NCBI RefSeq assembly: GCF_000002985.6
Contig: NC_003282.8
Span: 2,356,001 to 2,420,000 of the forward strand
Source of the DNA: Caenorhabditis elegans
Taxonomy: Eukaryota; Nematoda; Chromadorea; Rhabditida; Rhabditidae
Direction: 5' to 3'
Length of the DNA: 64,000 nucleotides
The notes beneath the pieces are model-generated. The model saw only the letters and a list, made by a program, of their open reading frames with translations. It was not told where the DNA came from and did not search any database. Positions 43,560 to 55,500 of the stretch are shown in pieces. Position 1 is the stretch's first letter, and every line of letters begins with the position of its first letter. The position numbers and the translations under genes were made by a program.

Positions 43560-46500
43560 TTATGAGTTCTCAGGAGCTCCGTAACCACCGCCACCCGGAG
43601 TTTCGATGCATAAAATATCCTGAAAATTTGAAAAATTATCGATTTTTTCAAAACAATTCGTCAAAAATCGAATTTGGTTTTTTTTTTTTGGAATTAATTA
43701 TCGATTTATTGAACGTTATTTCAGGAGTAAAATTGGGAATTTACTTTGGAGTTTTTCGGAAAAAAATTGCAAAAACTATCGATTTTTCAAGTTTCCAGTA
43801 AAATATCGATTTTCCCGCTAAACTCACCCCTTTTTGAATTTCAAAACTCGCTTTCGACCCAATATTTACAGCTCTTCCACCTCGTTTCAGCAAATTCAGA
43901 CCTCGTTGTCCGGGCTGACCGCCGTGAAGCCCATACGGTTGGAATGCGCTGAAAAACCAACAAATCAATCAGTAGAGCGCGATAGCAACACGCGCTCGAT
44001 GCGAACTTCAAATTTTAAGCTCAAAGATCATCCAAATCTATGGGTTTCTTATTGGAGCACACATACAACGTGCAGTCGGCGAAACTTGAATTGCCTGCTC
44101 AAAAACGTTCAAAGTTCTTCTGAAATGATCGTCGTAAAAAATCATAAAATCAGCTAATTTCTCAATGGAGCGCACTAGTAACAAGCGGTCGGCGCAAAAT
44201 TTGAATTTTTAATTTTTAGCTTGAAAATCTTCATAATCAAGTGTTTTTCGTTTCAATGGAGCGCACTTACCGTCTCTCAGTCAGCAGACTCAATGTGAGC
44301 TTTCTCGTAAACTCCAACTGCCTCACAACTCCATCACCGCCCTCCCATTTTCCACTTCCACCGGATCCATCTCTCAATTTCCATTCCCGAAGTATCACCG
44401 GGAACCTGTTCTCCAAAATCTCAGGATCCGTGATTCTTGTGTTCGTCATGTGCGTATGCACTCCACTTCGTCCGTGGAACCCGTTGCCGGCGCCGGCACC
44501 GCCGGCAATCGTCTCGTAGTAACCGCAAGTCTCGTCGCCGAACACCAAGTTGTTCATGCATCCTTGACTGGCGGCGACAATGTCAAATGTCTAGATAAAT
44601 CGATAATTTTAGTTTAGAATTTTGGAAGAAATCGATAATTTTTTTCGAAATTGTTTCGAATTTATTTTTAAAAATTGTTGATTTTTTGTTGAAAAATTGT
44701 TGAGTTTAAAAAAATTATAATAGTTCCGAAAAATCGACAATAGAATTCCAAAAAAAAAAAATCCGATACAAACTCCACAGAAATCGATAATTACCGGCAA
44801 AAACTTTCAAAAAAAGATAAATTCGATAATTTTTTGGGAATATTAAAAATCGATAATTTTCAATAATTTTTATGTCTCCTAAAAATCGATAATCAAATTT
44901 CCCACCTTAAAAATGACATCACAAAGTCTCTGGCTAGTCAGCACATTTCCAGCTACAACCGGGGCAGTTTCCGACGGCGACAGCAGTGTTCCCTCGGGGA
45001 TCTTTATCTGAATCGGCGCCAAGCATCCGTTATTCAGCGGGATATCCTTCTCGACAAGACATCTCAAACAATAAGTGACCGCCGACATGGTGACTGCTCT
45101 CGGAGCATTACAAGAGCTATACGACTCTGGACCAGTACCCGTGAAGTCGAAAATCGCAGTACCCTCCTCTGAATCGATATCTACAGTCAGCTTGATCACT
45201 GTTCCATCATCCATAAAGTCTTCCCCAGATAGCTGACTTTTGCCGGTTTTCTCCAGAACCTTCCGTCCAACTTTTTTGAGCATTTCCCTGACACAAAGCT
45301 CAGCAGTGTTTTGGATATGTTGCATGTACGCGTGCACAACGTCAAGGGAGTATTCCTCGATGAGACTTGTAACTAGTTGGATTCCCTGGAAAATTTCACA
45401 TGATGTAATCAAAAAAAAATTGATCTACAAAAGTACAGAAAACATCTAAAAACTTTTTTAGCTATTCGACTATTTCTTGGTTATACCTAAGCTGGTCGAG
45501 ATAAAGGCTTTTGAAGTTGATCGTCAGCATCATGTCGTCCAAACTTTGACAGTTTATATCTCTGCCAGATTTGAAGCTATCAAGAAGTGATCAAATGCAA
45601 ACTTATGCAAAAAGAAATATTAAATATTTTGTTAGTTGAAATTTTTTTGATAACATCAAAGACAACCGAGATATAAGCTGCCAAAGTAGAGCAATGGTAG
45701 ATTACCAAAAAATTACCTTCCGATTGGCAGCGATCTGTGCATTCAAGTCGGCAATATTGTCACTGATATTTCTGGCCGCCGAGCATCCGGGCACTTTTCC
45801 AGGGGCTTTAAGAGCATCGATTAGGCGCTGCTCTTGGAAAACTCCTTCATCCACTAGTTTGAAGGAGATGAATGAAGCTCCTTCCTGGAAATTTATAAAT
45901 TTTTAGCAAAATCTAGGTTAGATTCTAAAATTTTCACATGAAACTCCACACTCCTAGTGGGATCCAATTTCTATTAGGACCCTATAATATCAAGCTAGGT
46001 TCCCTCAAATCTCACAGGAATCCTCTAATTTACATTAAAGATCCTTCCACTTTTAACTAGGTTCCTTCAGCGTCTTCTAGGATCTTTTCGCTTTGCCTAG
46101 GATATTTCATTTCGTCTTCCGATCCTTCAAAGCTCTAATAGAATCTTTCAATTCATACTAGGATCTTTCAGTATTTACCTAGATTCCGTCCAATTTCATG
46201 GAAATCCTTTCATTCACTCCAGGATCTTCCAACTTGTTTTCTAATCCACTAGGCCTTACTGAAATCCTTTCATAACATTTATGATCCTTCATGTCTATCT
46301 AAGTTTTTTTCAATTCCTACTAGGCTTCTTCAGCTCCTTCTCTGAACTTTCAACTCCGCCTAGACTCCTGCTGTGATCTCTAGGATCCTAAACGTATTCT
46401 TCCGATCCTTCCAAGCCCTATCAGGATCCTCCAGGCCCTCCTAGGAACCTTCAGTTCCGGCCCTTACCTGATCTATATGATGTGCATTTGGTGGCATGCT

Positions 46501-49500
46501 CCCCGGCACCAGACCCCCAATATCCGCATGATGGCCTCGATTCGCCACGAAAAAGACAGGAGTCTTGTGTCCCTTAAAGAAGACCGGCGTGATAACTGTA
46601 AAATCCGGTAGATGACATCCACCGGCTGTCGGATGATTAGCCAAGTAGACATCTCCTTCCTTGATATTCTCGATTCCGCGATGATCGATTTGAAATTTCA
46701 CAGTATACTGCATCCCGCCGAGATGGACTGGAATGTGTGGAGCGTTTGCGATGAGGCCACCTTCCGGATTGAACAGGGCACACGAGAAGTCGAGGCGTTC
46801 CTGAAAGGACAAAAATATGGTACCCATAAGATCCATAGGTACCATGGATGCCATAGATTTCCATGACATCCATGGTTCATAAATATTGACAGCTACATAT
46901 ATATTGTTACGAAAACCCAGAAAACCAGAAAACCTGTAGATTCAATTTCCATATGCACAACGGATTCCATAGATCTCATCAGTTTTATAGATACTAAATT
47001 CCGGATATTTCATGGATCCCATAGCTTTTCAATGAATTTACTGGTCAAACCTTGATGTTTGTGGAAATTGCGGTTCTCTGAAGAATCCGTCCCATTTGTT
47101 CAGCGATCGACATGAAGCGGTTGCTGAAAATCGCCAATCGGATGGGGTCTACCTGAAAATTGCAAAATTTTTTGTTTTTGATCTAGCAAAACGCGATCGG
47201 CGGCGTGAAATTTAAACTTTCAACTGAAAATCTAAAATTAGCGAGGTAATACGACGTTCCCGATGTTCCGAGCGCATTTACAGAATGCGAAAACCTGGAT
47301 TTTTGCATTTTTCTCAATTTTTCTGAATGGCCGGTCCGAAATTTGAACTTTTGAGTTAAAAATGTGGTCTTCAGCAGGGTTTTCTTATTTTTTCTAACAT
47401 CTAAGCCTAAGCCTAAGCCTAAACCTGAGCCTAAGCCTCTGCCTAAGCCTAATCCGAAGCCTAATCCTAAGCCAAAGCTTCAGCTTAAACCTACGCCTAA
47501 TCCTGAGCCCAAGGATAAGCCTAAGCCTAAGCCCAACCAAGCCTAATCCTAAGCCTAAGCTTAAGCTTAAGACTAAGCCTAAGCCCAAGCCTAATCCTAA
47601 GCCTAAGCTTAAGCCTAAGCCCAAGCCTAATCCGAAGCCTAAGCTTAAGCCTACGTCTAATCCTAAGCCCAAGAATACGCCTGAAGCTAAGCCTTAGCAA
47701 AAGCTTAAACCTAAGCCTAAGCCTAACCCTAAGAATATGCCTAATCCTAAGCCTACGTCTAAATCTAGGCCCGACATTTGAACACACATCAATTTTTGAA
47801 CTGAAATTCACCTTTCTAGCTATCTTGTCAAAAGAGCGCATTTGATGCCGCTGAGAAATTCAAAATTCAAAATTCAAAATTATAAATTAAAAATGTATTT
47901 TTCCACCAACCTCCGTTGTCAAATCCTTCTCCACATCATTTCCAATCTGAAGTTCTACATTTCCGTGCTCGGTAATCGTTACCGTACTTGACGGCTCTAT
48001 CACTATAGTACTATTCTTATCGATAAGCAAAGCTGGACCATTGATAATCTGCCCGGCAAGCATTTCCTCCAGCAAGTAGACCCCCGTCTCCACAAACTTC
48101 AAATTTTCAAAGTAAACCGATGACACAGACTTCAGAACCGCTTGTCTCTGATCTTCAGCCGCCTGCTTGATGGTCTTCTCCACGTGGCACCCCGATTTTC
48201 CACGTGTGCGAATTCTGACGTCATCGATGATAATATTACGGTCCTCGAGCACAAATCCGAACTCCCTGCGGTAAGTCGTTCGGAATTCGTCTCTAAAACT
48301 CGCAAGATCTTCGGATTTTCCGATATCACAGCTAATCATGATAGCCGTGTCGGTTTTCTCGTATCTCATGTGCATAAAGTATTTGGTTTCGATTTGCGAT
48401 TCTGTGAAACCTTGGGTTTTAAGTCCGGCCAGGGATTTTGAGCGGAGATCCATGAATTGGGAGTAGAGTTTTGGGAAGTTTTCTGAAAATTTCAAATTTC
48501 AGAAGATGATAAATTGTAGAACTTTAAATTCGGCTTCTCAGGCTAAGGCTTGGGCTCAGGTTTTGGTTTGGCGTCAGTGGGGGAGCGTTAGCTCGCTATT
48601 TAGGGTTAGGATTACAGCGTTTTTTTCATTTTTCAAAGGGTTCCCATTGGCCGATCAAAGCGAAATTTTACACAGAGACGTATAGGCCACTAAGAAGCTT
48701 TCGTGTAAAATTTCAAATTGATTCCATCAAAACTCGCCGAGTTATGGAGCTTAAGGTGTTTTCAAAATGACCCTCAACTATTTTTTAAAATTTTAAAGTT
48801 TGGCGTTTTGTCAGTTTTCGGTCTAAGCTCACGAAAATTTAATGACAGCAGGACGGTAGCAGGATAAGGTTTCTTGTGAATTTTGAGCCAATTTCGATTT
48901 ACAGGAGCCGAGATATTAAGCTTGCAAATTAGACAAAAGTTCGAGTCCGGGTGCGGGCGTCTAAATTTTTTTATGCCCTGTTTTTTGTTCATTTTGAAAA
49001 CGCGCGTGTAACTTGACGGTGGGTGGATGGATTTTGATGCGGTTTTTTGCTGTCTCTTCAAGAAGCTTGCCCCACCTCTGTATGATTTATTTCAGTAAGA
49101 TTGGAGCTCTTTGAGCCGAGATATAAAGAGTATTTTCGAGTATCCTCCAAAAATCACGTTTTTTTTCTCATTTTTCGCCTCTTTTTTTTGCAGGAAAATT
49201 CGAGTTTTTGCGATTTTTACGAGATTTTTTAGCAGTTTATAGTACTCGACGAGATGCGTCGAAAAACATACAAATCATCCAGATTCGTCAGCTATGAGCT
49301 CTTTTAGATAGCTCCAAAGTCAAATTCGCAATTTTGACCTCCCCCCTCCCACTTCGGTGTGTTTTTTTCGTGTTTTTTCGCAAACCACCGCTTCGTGCGC
49401 TGTTGTCTTTGAGAAATCTTTGGTTCCAAGGTGAAATTGTTGTAAAAAAGGACGTAGGTACATTTCAAAGTAAAAATTATTCCGAAAAAGTGATTTTTTC

Positions 49501-52500
49501 ATTTTGAAAATCGAGGCAGAAAAAAAATTTTTGATTTTTTTTCCAAAAACTTTTTTTTTCCCTTCTCGTAGGATGGCGGTCGTTTGAGATATTTTGATTT
49601 TGAGAAAAAAAAATGAAATTAAAAATATTTCTAAAGCGATAGAGCAAAAAAATTTCGAAAATTGAGTGAAAACTCACTGAGATAACCGACCTTGAAGCAA
49701 GTTACTGCCGTTTTTGCGTTGTTCATTTTTCAACTTTGAGCGTTTATTATTCACTCAATCTGAGATCAATTTCAATTTTGTTTTTTATATAGATTCACAA
49801 TTTGACGCTAAATCCGAAAAACTAAGTTTCAAAAACATTTTAGTGAAAATTTTTTTCAGCACCGCCAAAAAATCGAGTTTTTCAGCACTGATTTTTTCGA
49901 ATTTTTGCGATTTTTCACTCATTTTTTGATGAATCTTTGTTTTCTTTTCTGTGTTCAATGAACAATATTGATAAAAAATGAAATCATCAACAATTTGTGA
50001 AAATTTGTTTTTGAAAAAATTTTGTGCCAGTTTGAAATTTTTCAAAAAATTAATTTTCTGCTTCTTGCCCAGAAAAAGTGGTTTGGTATGGTGTTTCAAC
50101 AATAATATTTTTGAAATCCTCACACCTTTTTTCATATTCCCTCAAATTTTTGTAACCCAATTCTCACTTTGAAGGGAGATACAGGCGGGAGATACATTTC
50201 GTTGAAGGGTTGGCTGCCAACACATCGCCACCCCACCCACAGGGAGACACACATTTACAACCCAATATATTCAAATATTACCTCCTGCTCTCAGTTTTCA
50301 AGATTTTATGATGATTTTTACTTCATCAGAAAGAACACATTCTCTTTCCTATTTGCAGGGATAGAGGAAGACAAAAAAAAACAATATGGATTTAAAATCA
50401 GGGCTTCGCCCCGATTTTAATAAAATATATGAAACCCTCTTAAAAAGTTACAAGAAGGTTTTTCCTTGCGCTTGGAGCGCAAAAGAAAAGAAAAAGAGCT
50501 ATTTAGACTTAGGGTGCCCAACTGGAATAAAACATTGGAAATCCCAATCCAACCAGCCTAAGGGCCCGAAAAACATACTAGGATGCCCAACTGGAATAAA
50601 ATATTGGAAATCCTTATGACACACTTAAGCCTAAGGGCCCGAAAAAAAAACTAGGATGCCCAACTGGAATAAAATATTGGAAATCCTTATGACACACCGG
50701 CGGTATGGCGAGGCTTAAGCCTAAATAGCCACTTTTATCAAAATACATTTGAGCTCGCTTTGCGTTTTACAATAACTTCTCAGACTCAAAAGTAATCTGT
50801 GTATATTTTTCAGTAATCTAAATGAAAACTATAGATTACTGAGAAACTTGGAGATTTCGTAATATTTGGAGGGAAGCGAGCAACCTTTGACGATATTTTT
50901 TCTTAGTAAAGTTATAGAATGCCATTATTCAAATTTCTATCTCATGGGAAGAAAAGTTCAAATTCTGTACCAACAGCTCGTCTTGCGTTTTACAATAACT
51001 TCTCAGGCAACTCAAAAGTAATCTGTGGATATTTTTCAGTAATCTAAATGAAGATTATTTCTAAGAAACTTGGAAATTTTGTAATATTTGAAGGGATGCG
51101 AGCAATCTCTACATATTTGCGATCAACCTTTGGAGATTTTTTTCTTAGTGAAGTTATAGAATGCCAATATTCAAATTCCTATCTCATGGGAAGAAAAGTT
51201 CAAATTCTGTACCTGCGTATATTTTTTTATAACTCCGTTCTTCCCACAAGAAAGGCCTTCTTCCCATGAGACAGGAATTCAAATATCGGCAGCATTCATA
51301 GGTACAGAATTCGAACCTTTCTTTACATGAGATAGGAATTTTATATCAACCAAATTAACCCTCCAGTAAAGTGGGACCTTTGATGAATGTAATCACTCTG
51401 ATGATATCTAATTCCGATGATTAATCCATTTTTCTTTCTCTCACACTTATGAACTAAAATGATTACTAAATTAAGGCGTGATATTCTCAGGTGTGAAAAC
51501 ATATGATATTTATTTTTAAGTTTAAATAAAGTTTTTTTTTATTTTTGCTAAAGAACGAATAGTTTACAACCGCCTCGCTCAAATGTATTTTGATAAAAGT
51601 GGCTATTTAGGCTTAAGCCGCGCCATACCGCCGGTGTGTCATAAGGATTTCCAATGTTTTATTCCAGTTGGGCACCCTAAGTCTAAATAGCTCTTTTTCT
51701 TTTCTTTTGCGCTCCAAGCGCAAGGAAAAACCTTCTTGTAACTTTTTAAGAGGTTAGGCTTAAGTTTAGGATTTGGCTTAGGCTTAGCCGTATGCATAGG
51801 CATATGCTTAGGCTTAGGCTAGGCGTCAGTGTCGTTAGCTCGCTACTGACGCTATTTAGGCTTAGGACTTTCCGGTTTTTTTGATTTTTCAGGGGGTTCC
51901 TGTTGGCCGATTAACGCGAATTTTTACAGTGAGACGTATATATAACTAAGAAGCTGAGGTCTGAAATCTCAGATTGATTCGATCAATATTCGCCGAGTAA
52001 TGGAGGTTAAGGTGTTTTCCAAATGGCTCTCAAGATTTTTTAAAAATTTGTTTGTTTGCCAACTTTATTATTTTTCGGTAAGGCTTAGGCTTAGGCCTAG
52101 CCTTAGGCTCGAGCCTAAATTTTTGTTTGAACTCACCTTCCTCATAAACCACCTGCGCCGGGGTCTGACTCTCATCTACCACATCCGCCAGCGCAATTCC
52201 ATAAGCTGAAAGCAACGAGGCGTACTTATGAATCCGAACTTGGCTGATCCCCAGAACTTTCGCGACGGCACACGCGTGTTGTCCACCGGCTCCACCGAAA
52301 CATGCGAGCACATGCTCAGATGGGTTGAAGCCACGGGATTGGGTTAGAGTACGGATTGGGCGGCACATTTCCTCATTGGCCACAGCGAGGAAGCCGAGGG
52401 CAACCTGGAAAATGTTCAATTAAAATTTAAAATTAATACGATAGGTTGCACTGAAATTTTAATAACCTAAACCATAAAACCAGAAAAAAACTTCAAAAAT

Positions 52501-55500
52501 AAAAATCCAATCCCTCATCTCTCATAATCTGTATCATGGTTCCCACCGTTGTCAGCTTTTCCTCGATCGGCCCCCACGCCAATCTCGAAGCTTTCGGGTG
52601 GGCAGGTTTCAGCAATGTTTGTAATCACGGGGAATCGAACTCGCGAGCGTCTACGCGGCAGACGAGCGCGTTAGCCAGTCGGCCAAATGTTCAACAGCTG
52701 TCGGCCTGGGAGAGAGGTGTATTTGAGTAGAGTGTTTGGAGGGGGGAGGCAGAGTGAGAAGGGGTGTGGAAAAAAGAAAAAAGTAAAAATAAAAAAATTG
52801 CGGACGTTTGAGTCTAAAAATCAAGGAAACAGATTGAATATAACCTAAGTTACGGGGCTTATTAAGTTTAAAGAGCAAAATTAATAGCACAATGTACTTC
52901 ATAACATAGTTCAAAGTTACATCATATCTTTATTCAATTTTCCGGTTTGCCGATATTTACCGGAAAAATCGTTTGCCACTCACCCCTGATTCAGCTTCGA
53001 AAATGTAAAAAAAAAACTCGAAAACTAAAAAAAGAAAAAATTTTGTTGTTAAAACTTTAAGCTATCACATCTTTTTTCTGAATATATTTATCAAAAAGTC
53101 TATAATTAAAAAGTTGTAGGAAATTTGTTGCTTTCAATTTTTCTAGTTGACAATGTTTTGATAAATATAAAATTCACGGAGATACAGTTGTTTTAAAGAG
53201 TGCGAACTTTTAAAAGTCTTGGTTTCTTCAAATGCGCATATCTTCTTAGTTAATAAATATATCAAAAAGTTTTCAACTAACAAATTGTAGAACATTTTAA
53301 GCTGATAAATTTGTTAGTTGACAACTTTTTCCTATCTTACATTCCAAAAGAGTTATAGCCGTTTCAAAACACTAACCTCCTCCACTGAGAACTTCTGATG
53401 CGTGGTACTCTCCATGAACCTATTGATTCTCTCCGTTATTTCTGCCATCGCTTTGTAAGATGCATCCTTATCTAGTTCCTCGTCAGCGTTGGGCCCGAAA
53501 ATCTTCGGAAAATATTCTGGAATGATCCTCCCGAGCACCAAGTTGGCATCCGTCACTGTCAGGTACCTAAACCCCCCGGGGAGTCAAAATTGAAGTTTAA
53601 ATCTACTACTAACCCATTCTTCCGATAACAAACCGGTCCTGGATGAGCACTCGCCGACTCGGGGCCCACAATCAATAGGCCATCGCGGAAGAAAAGCCTA
53701 GAACCTCCACCAGCGGCCACCGTACGAATGTCGAGTTGTGGCGCCTGAATTGTGATGCCAGCTGTGGTAGTCTCCATGACATGCTCCAAGTATCCAGAGT
53801 ATCTACACACGTCGGTTGAGGTGCCGCCCATGTCGAATCCGATAACAGGCTTCTTATCGGATGCCTTGTACGCCGTGCTCGCAATACCGACGACTCCACC
53901 GGCAGGGCCACTGAGAATCGCACGAGAGCCACGGAACCTAAATAGTTGAAAATTTGTAGTTTTGGAACCGAAAAGCTTAGGATGTAATACAAATATGACT
54001 CTTCAAAAATAAAGCTTGAAAAATTAATAATTAGGGAATGTTTTAAAAACCCTCTTAAAGCTACTGAGGAGAATTATCATTGGAGCACATTTACGTTCCT
54101 AGGATTGACTGGGCTGTAGTGTTATTGTATAGTGTATGTAGATAGTTACATAAATCGTGTAATAGGAGCGTTTTAAATTTCGAAAAACTCTTGAATAGTG
54201 ACAAAATTACAAAAGTTTGAGAACACCAGCTCATCAGTTTCATCAGAGCGCGTTTGCTACTTTTCAAATAAGTTTTTTCCAATAATTATATTCTTTCGAA
54301 CCAGGGTGTGCGGCAAATTTGAAAAAAAGTAGATTTGCCGCACACATCAAAAATTTGGCAATACAATTTTGACCAAAACTATTGATTTTGTCCCCAAAAA
54401 TTTAGTAAAATGGCCCAAAATTGAAAAAATTCAGATGTTCAAGCAGATACACTATACGGAACTTTTTCAGAAACCAGGTGTGAAATTAGTAGTTTTGGTG
54501 CTCCAAAAAATATCAAAAAGTATCAAATTTTCACACCCCTGTTTTGAACTTTTAAAATCAAAATTTTGATTCGAAAATCGTTTTATAGTAGTTTTCTGAA
54601 TAACTCTCATTAGAGCGCATTTTCTACTTCCTGTTAAATTTTAAAATTAAATAACTGGATATATAAAACTCGGAATAAAACTTACTTATCCATTTCACAA
54701 AGTCCTCCATCTGATTGCATAAAGTTGACGCGAACACTTGAAATATCCGAAAACCCTGCTTTAAAACCATCTAGATACTCCATAATCTTCGGTGTAAGAT
54801 AAGCATCTGCACAGACTGTGAATCCACGTGGCACCACTTTTATCATCGGCATTACTTGATGAGAAAGTGAGACGTAGTCAAAACCAAACTTCTTAGCAAT
54901 ATCGCCTGCCTCCTTCTCGTGGTTGGGATAGCTGAAAGTTTTTTGAATTATTTTTAAACATGGTGCATCGACATACCAACTGTGGTAGGTCTGTGGTAGC
55001 ATATCTCAAGTATCTTTAATTTAATCAAAAATTTGTCAACTAACAAAATATAGATTGTATTTTCCACTATATGTTTGTAGTAAAACATTTTTTGATATCT
55101 TCGATAAAATAATAACCGTGTTTTTTACTATATTTTTGTAGTTGAACATTTTTTGATACCATTAATATAAATTGAGATATGAGTTGGCAAAGTTAGGTCG
55201 ATGCACTATGAAGTGTTTGTCATTTCGTTTTAACAAAAAGTTTTCAATTCACAAATTGTTTCATTTTTGCTTTTCTATAAATTTGCAGTAGTCATTTATT
55301 TGCTAAAATTATTATATCGATGCACCATGTCTACAAAAAACTCTCAAAAAGGGGGACAGATAGCTCAGTCGGTAGTGGTGGCCGCTAGCAGTCTGGAGGT
55401 CACGAGTTCAAGTCCGGCCTCACCCCCTAGGTTCACCCAGCCTCTATTGGGAAGTGGAGCAATCCACGACTGGATTATCGGCCACAGTCCCCGGCTAGGA

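Noticed and set aside
47364..47841. P-K-P-K and G-L-G-L open frames
   Set aside because: Translations of the telomere-like GCCTAA array.
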